Assembly (NCBI GenBank): GCA_021286885.1
Contig: JAJTBM010000101.1
Span: 1-8,763 of the forward strand
Source: Rhodocyclales bacterium
GTDB lineage: Bacteria > Pseudomonadota > Gammaproteobacteria > Burkholderiales > Rhodocyclaceae
Direction: 5' to 3'
DNA: 8,763 nucleotides
Below the pieces are notes generated by a model. It worked only from the letters and a program-made list of their open reading frames with translations, was not told where the DNA came from and made no database searches. The translations under genes and the position numbers were made by a program. Below, one piece after another: positions 1-5,468 of the stretch; position 1 is the first letter of the stretch; the number at the start of each line of letters is the position of its first letter.

Positions 1-1769
1 CCGTTGCCGCCATTTCCACCATTGCCTGCGCCGCCAAAGCGACGGTTCCAGGCGGCTTCCGGATCCCGGTAAGGGGTGCGGGCCTTGGATTGGTAGTCCA
101 CCCGGTTGCCAAAATCGTCATCCGCCGGGCCATCTTTTTGGCGCGGGGCACGGTTGAAGCGGTCCGGGCCTTCAGCGCCAGCGGCACCCTTGGGCCGGGC
201 CGTACGCGCCTGGGAGGGCTGGCCGTCCTGGCTGCGGGGCGGGCGCTTGCCCTGGGCGGCCTTGGGGCCGCTGTGGCCGTTGGCGCTGCCGCCCTCGGTG
301 CGGGCACCCTGGCCGGCCTGGGGGCTGCGCGGCTTACGGGCCTGTTGGCCTTGGCCCTGACCTTGACGCTTCTGGCCGCCTTCGCCCTGGGGCTGGCGCT
401 GTTCGCGGGCTTCGCCTTCCTTGCGGGGGGCGCGGGCTTCGCGGTTCTCACGGCCTTCGCGGCCTTCCTTGGCGTCCCGGTGCTCGCGGGGGCCTTGGCC
501 TTCCCGCTTGGGCTGGCGCGGGGGGCGCTGCTTGCGACCGCCATCGTGGACGCCCCGGGCTTCTTCGGTGGGGGCTGCATCGCCGGCGGCAGGGGTGGCG
601 GGCACGAAGTCGGGCACTTCAACCTTGTCGATGAGCCGCTTCATGAGCCGCTCGATGTCCTTGAGCAGCGGGAGTTCGTCTTTGTCCACCAGCGAGACGG
701 CGGCGCCGTTGGCCCCGGCCCGACCCGTGCGGCCAATCCGGTGCACGTAGTCTTCGGGCACGTTGGGCAGGTCGAAGTTCACCACCTGGGGCAGCTGGTC
801 GATGTCCAGACCCCGGGCGGCGATGTCGGTGGCGACCAGCACTTGCAGCTTGGCTTCCTTGAAGTCGGCCAGGGCCCGGGTGCGGGCGGCCTGACTCTTG
901 TTGCCGTGGATCGCGGCGGCCGGAATCTCGTGGCGCACCAGGTATTCGGCCAGCTTGTTGGCGCCGTGCTTGGTGCGGGTGAACACCAGGGCCTGGAACC
1001 ACTGGTGCTTTTTGACCAGATGCACCAGCAGTTCGCGCTTCTGCTTTTGCGGGCAGATGTGCACGGTTTGCTGGACCAGCTCGGAGGCGGTGTTGCGCCG
1101 GGCGGCTTCCACATAGCCCGGGTTGTGCAGCAGGCCGTCGGCGAGTTCTTTGATCTCGTCGGAGAAAGTGGCCGAGAACAGCAGGTTCTGGCGGCCCCGG
1201 GGCAGTTGGGCGAGGATCTTCTTGATGTCGCGGATGAAGCCCATGTCGAGCATGCGGTCGGCTTCATCCAGCACCAGGATCTCGACGCCAGAGAGGTCGA
1301 CGGTCTTCTGGGTGTGGTGATCCAGCAGGCGGCCCGGGGTGGCAACCAGGATGTCGATGCGCTTCTTGAGGCGGCTGATCTGGGGATTGATGGCAACACC
1401 GCCGAACATGACCATGGAGGTCAGGGGCAGGTGCTTGCCGTAGGTCTGCACCGACTCTTCCACCTGAGCGGCCAGCTCGCGGGTGGGGGTCAGGATCAGG
1501 CAGCGGGGGCGGCCCGGCTGGGGCGGCCCGCCTTCTGCTGACAGGATGTGCAGAATCGGCAGCGTGAAGCCGGCGGTCTTGCCGGTGCCCGTCTGGGCGG
1601 CAGCCATCAGGTCGCCCCCTTCGAGGACGAGGGGAATGGCCTGGGTCTGGATAGGCGTCGGGTTGGTGTAACCGGCTTCTGCAATGGCTTTCTGAATGGG
1701 TTCGGAAAGGGCCAGATCTGCAAAGCTGATCCCAACCGGCGCCGGAGCAGCGGTCTGGTCTTGCGTCAT
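1..1769 (-). CDS. rhlE: ATP-dependent DEAD-box RNA helicase RhlE (C-terminus cut by window edge)
   Basis: Cytoplasmic ATP-dependent RNA helicase that unwinds short RNA duplexes; RhlE proteins act in ribosome assembly and RNA decay. 589 codons are visible and no stop is reached. The helicase core shows the Q-motif (GYTNPTPIQ, residues 33-41), motif I AQTGTGKT (58-65), PTREL (95-99), TPGR (144-147), DEAD (168-171), SAT (199-201), ARGLD (318-322) and HRIGRTGR (343-350). From about residue 390 a tail of roughly 200 residues is low-complexity and rich in Arg, Gly, Gln, Lys and Glu; near the window edge it becomes a GN-rich run (NGGNGGAGG in reverse order). Such tails bind RNA in this family. The ATG at 1769 is preceded by AGGAG 9 nt upstream. 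The gene is monocistronic as far as can be seen, with a 177-bp gap to the next minus-strand gene. The helicase call is firm; the rhlE subgroup rests on the core sequence and the basic tail. Confidence 0.95.
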   Translation of the reverse strand, partial: MTQDQTAAPAPVGISFADLALSEPIQKAIAEAGYTNPTPIQTQAIPLVLEGGDLMAAAQTGTGKTAGFTLPILHILSAEGGPPQPGRPRCLILTPTRELAAQVEESVQTYGKHLPLTSMVMFGGVAINPQISRLKKRIDILVATPGRLLDHHTQKTVDLSGVEILVLDEADRMLDMGFIRDIKKILAQLPRGRQNLLFSATFSDEIKELADGLLHNPGYVEAARRNTASELVQQTVHICPQKQKRELLVHLVKKHQWFQALVFTRTKHGANKLAEYLVRHEIPAAAIHGNKSQAARTRALADFKEAKLQVLVATDIAARGLDIDQLPQVVNFDLPNVPEDYVHRIGRTGRAGANGAAVSLVDKDELPLLKDIERLMKRLIDKVEVPDFVPATPAAGDAAPTEEARGVHDGGRKQRPPRQPKREGQGPREHRDAKEGREGRENREARAPRKEGEAREQRQPQGEGGQKRQGQGQGQQARKPRSPQAGQGARTEGGSANGHSGPKAAQGKRPPRSQDGQPSQARTARPKGAAGAEGPDRFNRAPRQKDGPADDDFGNRVDYQSKARTPYRDPEAAWNRRFGGAGNGGNGGN

Positions 1770-1795
1770 GGGGTTGTGGCTCCTGCGACGGCCTC

Positions 1796-1814
1796 ACTGC
1801 CCAGGTGGGGCAGT
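1796..1814 (-). promoter_or_regulatory. Hairpin in the rhlE 5' leader
   Basis: A perfect 7-bp inverted repeat (ACTGCCC, 5-nt loop, GGGCAGT) lies 27 to 45 nt upstream of the rhlE start, just before the ribosome binding site. There is no U-run, so it is not an intrinsic terminator. If transcribed it would form a stable GC-rich stem in the leader, a possible mRNA stability or translation control element for an RNA helicase. The role is inferred. Confidence 0.4.
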
Positions 1815-1946
1815 ACCAATCGGGGCGAACGCAAATAACTTGATTCCGGGGGCCTGGATGGCGCAGCCGGAGCTTTGTTCAAGTTTCAAATCGGAAAAGG
1901 CCGGTGCGCTGATTGGTAGGCGCACGGTGGCTGGGATTGTACGGCT

Positions 1947-2402
1947 TTAAGACGGCTCGTGTTGACTTTTTTCCAGAAGATCGGGGAATTTTTGTGCCTG
2001 CGCCTCGGGCCCGTGCCATTCGGGCCGGGTCGCCACATAAACCATGGCGGCCAGCAGCGGTAATCCGGCCAGCAGCCAGATCAGCGGGCGATCATGCAGG
2101 GCGAGGGAGACGCTCACCAGCCCCAGCCCCATGCCCCCCAGCGCAAACTTGCGCCCACGCCGGGTAATGCGCCCCTTTTCCATCCAGACCTGCACATGGG
2201 GGCCAATGTGGGGCGTGCGGTAAATGCGCTGCTGGAGCCGGGGGCAGCTGCGCCCCCAGGCCCAGGCCGCCATGATCCAGAACACGGTGGTGGGCATCAC
2301 CGGCAGAAACAGCCCCAGGGTGCCCAGGGCAAAATTCAGCCAGCCAAACAGAAACAGCCCCTGGCGGGCGGTGGCTTGGGCAAGTCGGCGCGGCGTGTTC
2401 AT
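1947..2402 (-). CDS. DUF454 (YbaN-like) small inner-membrane protein
   Basis: 151 residues with the family hallmark near the N-terminus: a hydrophobic segment (residues 15-34) running into GTLGLFLPVMPTT (27-39), then the AAW..GRSCPR stretch (45-55). E. coli YbaN has the same order (GTLG, LPV.PTT, AAW, RS.PR). Two more hydrophobic stretches follow, at about 88-102 and 107-124, separated by a basic segment (KGRITRRGRK), so two to three membrane spans are expected. Function is unknown for the whole family. The ATG at 2402 has AGGAG 6 nt upstream. It lies 83 bp downstream of the small gene at 2486-2887 on the same strand, so the two could be cotranscribed. Nothing links it directly to molybdenum. 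Confidence 0.88.
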   Translation of the reverse strand: MNTPRRLAQATARQGLFLFGWLNFALGTLGLFLPVMPTTVFWIMAAWAWGRSCPRLQQRIYRTPHIGPHVQVWMEKGRITRRGRKFALGGMGLGLVSVSLALHDRPLIWLLAGLPLLAAMVYVATRPEWHGPEAQAQKFPDLLEKSQHEPS

Positions 2403-2485
2403 CGCAGGCTCCTGGGTAACGCATGTCCCTTACAACGGAGTGCGAGGCGCTGACTTGAGTTCCCCGGGCCGGGGGCTGCGCCGCT

Positions 2486-2887
2486 TCAGCGCGGCATGTG
2501 CTCGCTCAGGGTGTAGAAGCCCTGGGCCTCTTCCCGGGCGGTGCCGGGCACGATCACCCGATGGATCAGCCAGCGCCCGTCCCGCAGGCGCCAGGCCCGC
2601 AGGTTTTCGGCGTAGCTCAGTTCGCGGCCCGGAGCGAGGGGGTCGGCGGGGGATTCCAGCACAAAGCTGTGGGCGCAGTAGCAGGCGTCATCGTTCTCGT
2701 CCCGCCCCAGAATGCGGGCCGCAGCCATCACATAGTCCAGGTAGTGATCGAAATACAGGGGGGCGACCACCTGATCCTGCCAGTGGGCCGGGAGCCCGTC
2801 TTGCCAGCGGATCTCGGCTTCGCGCCGGCGGCTGTGGCCGGGCTTGATATCAAAATATTGATGTGTATATAACGATGTGTTGTTCAT
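2486..2887 (-). CDS. Small soluble protein, possibly NTF2-like fold; candidate ModE regulon member
   Basis: 133 residues, no signal peptide and no membrane segment. It contains a helical N-terminal half with an aromatic patch (APLYFDHYLDYVMAAARILG, about 42-61) followed by what look like alternating strands (ACYCAHSFVLES, ENLRAWRLRDGRWLIHRVIVPG). That order, an acidic helical part then a curved sheet ending in a GRWLIHRV strand, resembles the NTF2-like/SnoaL superfamily (which includes the small subunits of ring-hydroxylating dioxygenases). This is a weak fold-level impression and no function can be assigned. The ATG at 2887 has GAGG 6 nt upstream, which supports this start. A good ModE-type box (3027-3050) lies about 140 bp upstream, beyond a terminator that isolates the gene from upstream minus-strand transcription. 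A weaker box lies inside the first codons. Control by molybdate is therefore plausible but inferred. Confidence 0.75.
   Translation of the reverse strand: MNNTSLYTHQYFDIKPGHSRRREAEIRWQDGLPAHWQDQVVAPLYFDHYLDYVMAAARILGRDENDDACYCAHSFVLESPADPLAPGRELSYAENLRAWRLRDGRWLIHRVIVPGTAREEAQGFYTLSEHMPR
2851..2874 (-). promoter_or_regulatory. Weak ModE-like box inside the start of the 2486-2887 gene
   Basis: On the minus strand the left half-site is CGTTATATA, a perfect fit to the E. coli ModE half-site. After 6 nt the other half is AATATTTTG, which matches only about 5 of 9 positions. It covers codons 5 to 12 of the small gene, so it may be a chance AT-rich stretch, a secondary site or a roadblock operator. 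It is listed because the spacing is the same 9-6-9 as the better boxes nearby. Confidence 0.35.
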
Positions 2888-3026
2888 CGCGGACCTCGTT
2901 CGGATTGGGGGCCGGAGGGTGTCTCTCAGTTCCCGCTGTTGTGCTTATGACAAGGCTGACAGGGCTTGGTGGGGTGTGCGACAGGGATCGCAGGTTTTGG
3001 GCCCCGGGAGCACCCCTCGGGGTACT

Positions 3027-3050
3027 CGCTATGTATCAGTGCAAATAGCG
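3027..3050 (-). promoter_or_regulatory. ModE-type operator (box B)
   Basis: Half-sites CGCTATGTA and CAAATAGCG separated by 6 nt. The outer hexamers CGCTAT and ATAGCG form a perfect inverted repeat with the 24-bp span of the E. coli ModE operator. The left nonamer CGCTATGTA recurs exactly at 3897 and at 5445. Orientation cannot be read from the palindrome. The minus strand is chosen because the only intact gene it could serve is 2486-2887, and a terminator for the other minus-strand unit sits just upstream of it. No strong -35/-10 pair was found. Confidence 0.7.
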
Positions 3051-3079
3051 TGCCATGGGCTGCCAAGCGTGGGCGATGT

Positions 3080-3111
3080 AGAAAAAGAACCCCGGCCATA
3101 GCGGGCCGGGG
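3080..3111 (-). terminator. Intrinsic terminator for the minus-strand remnant
   Basis: On the minus strand an 8-bp perfect stem CCCCGGCC / GGCCGGGG with a 6-nt loop is followed by TTCTTTTTC. It lies 115 nt beyond the stop codon of the decayed minus-strand gene at 3227. It probably ended that transcription unit and separates it from the ModE box at 3027-3050. Confidence 0.75.
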
Positions 3112-3226
3112 CAAGGCGTGGGCGGGAATCATGGCGCACACGCAGGGGAAGCGGCGAGGCTGCGAGGCGGTGTATGGGGGTGACCCATGGTGTGCTCCAT
3201 GGCCTCGGCCAGGGGACATGCACCGT

Positions 3227-3653
3227 TCAGGGGCCCTCGGGCTTCGGGAGCGGGAAAAGCCAGGGGCCGCCCCGGGCCTGGTCGATCTCTACAAGCAGGC
3301 TTTGTCCCGCAGGGCTTACCAGAAAATCCGCCAGCCGATGGGCCTGCCGGCGGGCATGGCGTGATGCGGGGTGCAGGGGGCCGGGTTCTACCACCACAAA
3401 CACCCGGCGCATGGCCGGGTCACCCTTGAGCAGCACCTGAAGTCCGGCGCTGGGAATCTTGCCCAGGGCTACCGGGATATGCCCCACCACCGCGTAAGCC
3501 TGCTGGCGGGCGGCGCTTTTCTTGGGCCTGCACCACGACGGGCGGCAGTGGAGTGGCGGTTTCCTGGGCCCCCAGCGGAGCACTGATCCCCGCACAGGCC
3601 AGCAGGGTGAGCACGGGCGGCAGGGCCGGGGGGCGTGAAGGCATGGGCTGCAT
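3227..3653 (-). pseudogene. Fusion remnant: TonB-box secreted head joined out of frame to a substrate-binding-protein tail
   Basis: The head (from ATG 3653) reads as a signal peptide, MQPMPSRPPALPPVLTLLAC then AGISAPLGAQ, followed by ETATPLPPVVVQAQ. The latter looks like the TonB box of an outer-membrane receptor. At about 3505-3520 the meaningful frame changes. The second part begins AYAVVGHIPVALGK, continues KGDPAMRRVFVVVEPGP and ends ADFLVSPAGQSLLVEIDQA.GGPWLFP before its stop at 3227. That pattern (IP..GK, GDPAMRR, SP.GQ..L, a terminal FP) is typical of the C-terminus of tungstate/phosphate-type periplasmic binding proteins. The simplest explanation is a deletion joining the start of a receptor gene to the end of a downstream binding-protein gene. 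A ModE-like box ends 6 nt before the ATG and no Shine-Dalgarno sequence is seen. An alternative is one binding-protein gene with an internal deletion. Confidence 0.65.
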
Positions 3654-3658
3654 GGAGT

Positions 3659-3682
3659 GGCTATATATACAAAGATACTGCG
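3659..3682 (-). promoter_or_regulatory. ModE-type operator (box C) of the minus-strand remnant
   Basis: On the minus strand the half-sites are CGCAGTATC and TATATAGCC with a 6-nt spacer; the right half matches 8 of 9 and the left 6 of 9 positions of the CGCTATATA / TATATAGCG pattern. The TATATA inside it (3667-3662) is a likely -10. That would place transcription start only a few nucleotides before the ATG at 3653, an almost leaderless arrangement. Confidence 0.6.
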
Positions 3683-3730
3683 TATAAGCACCTCGCGTGC
3701 CTGCCGGGGCTGCGTGGGCTACTTCCCGAT

Positions 3731-3742
3731 AAAGCATGCTTT
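3731..3742. repeat. Perfect 12-bp palindrome AAAGCATGCTTT
   Basis: A perfect dyad of 12 bp, in the middle of the divergent control region and unlike the ModE pattern. It could be a binding site for a second dimeric regulator. There is no direct evidence for function. Confidence 0.4.
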
Positions 3743-3887
3743 CAGGGGGTGTGCCCATGGCTGTAAACCGCCAGAGTGTAAGGATTTGGACATCGATGTG
3801 TAGTTAATGTTACAACGCTTTCCGGTGTTCAGCAGGCGGCGTAAAGGAGTGTCGTGGGCGGCTGGGGTGGCATGCGGGTTGCTCAGG

Positions 3888-3920
3888 TTGAGCTATCGCT
3901 ATGTATCAATCTATATATTG
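3888..3920 (+). promoter_or_regulatory. Promoter with ModE-type operator (box D) for the receptor remnant
   Basis: Half-sites CGCTATGTA (3897-3905) and TATATATTG (3912-3920) with a 6-nt spacer, a fit of 8/9 and 7/9 to the ModE pattern. A candidate -35 TTGAGC (3888-3893) and -10 TATATA (3912-3917), 18 nt apart, embrace the box. Bound ModE-molybdate would cover the -10 and repress. A strong GGAGG and the ATG at 3938 follow. Confidence 0.75.
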
Positions 3921-3937
3921 ATTCGGAGGGTTGCACG

Positions 3938-4351
3938 ATGGTGAGGGGCAAGCATTGGACAGCCGGTCTGACCCTGGTCGGGCTATTGGGGCCGGCGGGG
4001 GCTGCCGAGGGGGTATTCGAGTTGGGAGTGGTGGAGGTGCGTAGCAGCGCCGAAGCCGATGGGTCGCCGGCCAATGTGCGTCTGGAGCGCCAGGAGCTTG
4101 AGCGCTTCAACCGCAACACCCTGGCCGACACGCCCCGCAACCGGCTGTTTGCCTGGCTGGGCTGGCAGCCTTCCGAGCGTTGGGAATATCAAGTCTCGAT
4201 GGATGCCGAAAATGGCCGCCAGGTGGCCTACGGCAGCGGCAACGCCGCCACCTACACGCGCATGCCGGGCTTTGCCCTGGCCAATCTCAGGCAGGGCAGG
4301 GAGGCTATCGGTTTGAAACCCTTCGGGGCCAGGCCCGCGCCCCTTTGCTGA
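3938..4351 (+). pseudogene. Internally deleted TonB-dependent outer-membrane receptor
   Basis: The ATG at 3938 has GGAGG 8 nt upstream and begins a signal peptide (MVRGKHWTAGLTLVGLLGPA, cleavage after about GAA). FELGVVEVRSSA, a TonB box, and an early plug stretch (VRLERQELERFNRNTLADT) follow. At about residue 67 the sequence passes without a frame break to barrel-like strands (RLFAWLGWQPSERWEYQVS, then YGSGNAATYTRMPGFALANL) of the kind found near the C-terminus of such receptors. Whole receptors run to about 600-750 residues; this one has 137. The plug core and most of the barrel are missing, so it cannot make a channel. After LANLRQ the receptor character is lost and the frame ends at 4351. 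It is led by a ModE box, so the lost receptor was probably a molybdenum-regulated, TonB-driven uptake protein. Substrate is inferred from regulation only. Confidence 0.75.
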
Positions 4352-4638
4352 GCGCCGCTTTCGCCCAGGCCCTGGGCCGTTCGGCGGCGCGGCTCCAGCA
4401 GCTGTGGCGGGTCTTGCACCAAGCGGACGGGGCCGTGTGGGCGTCGGTAGCACCCCTGCTCGGGGCCGCTCCGTTTAAAGCGGGCGATGCAGAAGACCCC
4501 GCGCTCCAGCAGGTGTTTGCCGAGCGACGCCGGTCTGCCCGCCATGAGCAGCAGGCCCAGGCCTGGGAGCAGGGTTGGGCGGCCCGGGTGAATGCCCGCT
4601 TGGCCCAGGCCGCCGCGCTGCTGGGGGTGCCCGCATGA
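4303..4638 (+). pseudogene. 3' remnant of an unrecognised operon gene
   Basis: In a frame different from the receptor remnant, about 111 residues run to a TGA at 4636-4638. They begin GYRFETLRGQARAPLLSAAF and continue as a helical, Ala/Gln/Arg-rich chain (AQALGRSAARLQQLWRVLHQ; QQAQAWEQGWAARVNARLAQ). There is no usable start codon or ribosome binding site at the front, so it looks like the tail of a longer gene brought next to the receptor fragment by deletion. I do not recognise the family. Its stop overlaps the next ATG as ATGA, a sign of translational coupling in an original operon. The opening GYRF resembles the aromatic end of a TonB receptor: one extra T after TTT would give YRF-stop. 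It may therefore contain the receptor's last residues after a frameshift; this is speculative. Confidence 0.5.
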
Positions 4639-4866
4639 GATCCATCACGAGGGTGTTGCTGGCGCTGATGATGGGGGGGCTGTTGGCCGGCATGGGGCCT
4701 GCGCAGGCCCAGGAGGGCGCTGCTGGCTTTTCTGCAGCGCTTGTGAGGGGGCAGGGCGTGGGGCAAAGGATGCGCGCAAGCGCTGCTCAATGCACCGTCC
4801 TGGGGCGTCGCAACGGCCCCGGACTCGGGCTGCGTACCGTGGCAGGGCGTGTGGGGGGCCTTTTAG
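4635..4866 (+). pseudogene. Remnant of a secreted-protein gene
   Basis: The ATG at 4635 overlaps the previous stop (ATGA). It encodes a clear signal peptide, MRSITRVLLALMMGGLLAGM then GPAQAQE, with cleavage after AQA. Meaning is then lost: the starting frame runs on through sequence antisense to the mop gene. A second frame holds a plausible protein end (CAQALLNAPSWGVATAPDSG then CVPWQGVWGAF) with a TAG at 4864-4866. A start joined to an end in another frame suggests an internal deletion, as in its neighbours. The family is not recognised. The last bases overlap the 3' end of the convergent mop gene. Confidence 0.45.
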
Positions 4867-5285
4867 CCGACCGGGGCCAGCATCACATCCGAGGCTTTGA
4901 TGGCAAGCGTGACCGGGCTCCCCAGGCGCAGCCCCAGGGCCTGCCCGCCCCCGTGGCTGATGGTGGCAAACAGGGTGCATTCGGCATTCAGGCGGATGCC
5001 CACTTCGGTGCTGACCGGGCTTTCTTCCAGCGCCACCACCGTGCCGGGCAGTTGGTTGCGGGCCGAAATGGCCGCACCCGGAGGGCCGCTCAGCAGAATG
5101 ACGGAAGAGGCTTTGATGATCAGCCGGACGGTTTCGCCGGGCTTGAAGGCGCTGGCGCTGTCCCGGCTCAGATTGGCCACCAGCGGGGCGCCGCCGGGCA
5201 GCTGCAGCCCGACTTCGGTGGTAACGCTGTCTGGCTGCAGGCGCGTGATGACGGCATCCAGAACGTTGCGGGCGCTGATCTGCAT
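4863..5285 (-). CDS. mop: Molbindin: cytoplasmic molybdate-binding protein with two Mop domains
   Basis: 140 residues made of two tandem TOBE/Mop domains and nothing else. The first (residues 1-66) opens MQISARNVLDAVI, has TTEVGLQLPGG and closes IIKASSVILL. The second (about 72-138) opens ISARNQLPGTV, has STEVGIRL and closes AIKASDVMLA. SARN and KAS are the anion-contacting signatures of the family. Molbindins such as the ModG of Azotobacter form hexamers or trimers that bind several molybdate or tungstate ions and are thought to buffer cytoplasmic molybdenum. It is divergent from modE, 187 bp away. The ATG at 5285 has no clear Shine-Dalgarno sequence. A -10-like TATACT and an 11-bp tandem repeat lie upstream. 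The gene may be called mop or modG in different genomes. Confidence 0.93.
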   Translation of the reverse strand: MQISARNVLDAVITRLQPDSVTTEVGLQLPGGAPLVANLSRDSASAFKPGETVRLIIKASSVILLSGPPGAAISARNQLPGTVVALEESPVSTEVGIRLNAECTLFATISHGGGQALGLRLGSPVTLAIKASDVMLAPVG

Positions 5286-5319
5286 GGGGTGTGTGAGTCA
5301 AAGAGGGTAAAGACCCGGG

Positions 5320-5345
5320 AGTATAAGTACAAACTAAGTACAAAC
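5320..5345 (-). promoter_or_regulatory. mop promoter with 11-bp tandem repeat
   Basis: TAAGTACAAAC occurs twice head to tail (5324-5334 and 5335-5345, plus-strand reading), an exact repeat with a period of one helical turn. It overlaps TATACT (minus strand, 5325-5320), a near-consensus -10 about 35 nt before the mop ATG. The best -35 at 17 nt spacing (TCGGTT) is poor, which suggests an activator. The region does not fit the 24-bp ModE inverted repeat well. Confidence 0.5.
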
Positions 5346-5423
5346 CGAGATGCATCGGGGCGCAGTTTGCGGGATCCTCGGAGGCGTGCGCCGTGACCCG
5401 GTGTCTGCGGCCGGGATCGAAAA

Positions 5424-5468
5424 TTGCTACCCTGAGCCCGATCACGCTATGTAGCTGCTTATATAAAT
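5424..5468 (+). promoter_or_regulatory. modE promoter with ModE-type operator (box E)
   Basis: Half-sites CGCTATGTA (5445-5453) and TATATAAAT (5460-5468), 6 nt apart; the first nonamer is identical to those at 3027 and 3897. TTGCTA (5424-5429) and TATGTA (5448-5453), 18 nt apart, are a reasonable -35/-10 pair, so the operator covers the -10 and ModE should repress its own operon. The box ends 4 nt before the modE ATG, and no Shine-Dalgarno sequence is present. Confidence 0.8.

Larger units (their letters stand above)
2888..3226. other. Gene-free stretch with operator and terminator
   Basis: No convincing coding sequence on either strand: the short open frames here carry no recognisable motif or ribosome binding site. 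The stretch holds a ModE-like box (3027-3050), a short inverted repeat ACCCC-TC-GGGGT directly beside it (3012-3023), and a minus-strand intrinsic terminator (3080-3111). The part from 3112 to 3226 shows nothing except two CCATGG hexamers 6 nt apart (3185-3202). Confidence 0.6.
3654..3937. promoter_or_regulatory. Divergent control region between two decayed genes
   Basis: This 284-bp stretch separates a minus-strand and a plus-strand gene remnant, each preceded by its own ModE-like box (3659-3682 and 3897-3920). Between them lie two perfect palindromes, AAAGCATGCTTT (3731-3742) and ACATCGATGT (3790-3799), which could be operators for another regulator. No gene is apparent. An AAGGAG followed by a GTG at 3854 opens a frame into the receptor remnant, but that frame would translate the ModE box. 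Confidence 0.6.

Noticed and set aside
90..1541. Long plus-strand open frame of 483 codons
   Set aside because: It is the antisense shadow of rhlE; its Ala/Gly/Leu-rich product has no motif, while the minus strand shows every DEAD-box motif.
2450..2485. CCCC-GGGCC-GGGG hairpin between the 2486-2887 gene and the DUF454 gene
   Set aside because: No T-run on either strand, so not an intrinsic terminator; in DNA this GC-rich such stems arise often.
3185..3202. Two CCATGG hexamers 6 nt apart
   Set aside because: Short self-palindromic hexamers in GC-rich DNA; no wider dyad or link to a gene.
2926..3219. Minus-strand frame ending CQPCHKHNSGN, resembling a cytochrome c CxxCH heme motif
   Set aside because: A single CxxCH at the very end of a frame that runs through a terminator stem and a ModE box, with no signal peptide or ribosome site; likely chance.
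3854..3937. GTG start at 3854 with AAGGAG, extending the receptor remnant upstream
   Set aside because: It would place the promoter and ModE box inside coding sequence and the signal peptide 28 residues from the N-terminus; ATG 3938 with GGAGG is better.
4575..5396. Plus-strand open frame of 273 codons across the mop gene
   Set aside because: Beyond the signal peptide at 4635 it is read-through into the antisense of mop, which has two clear Mop domains on the minus strand.
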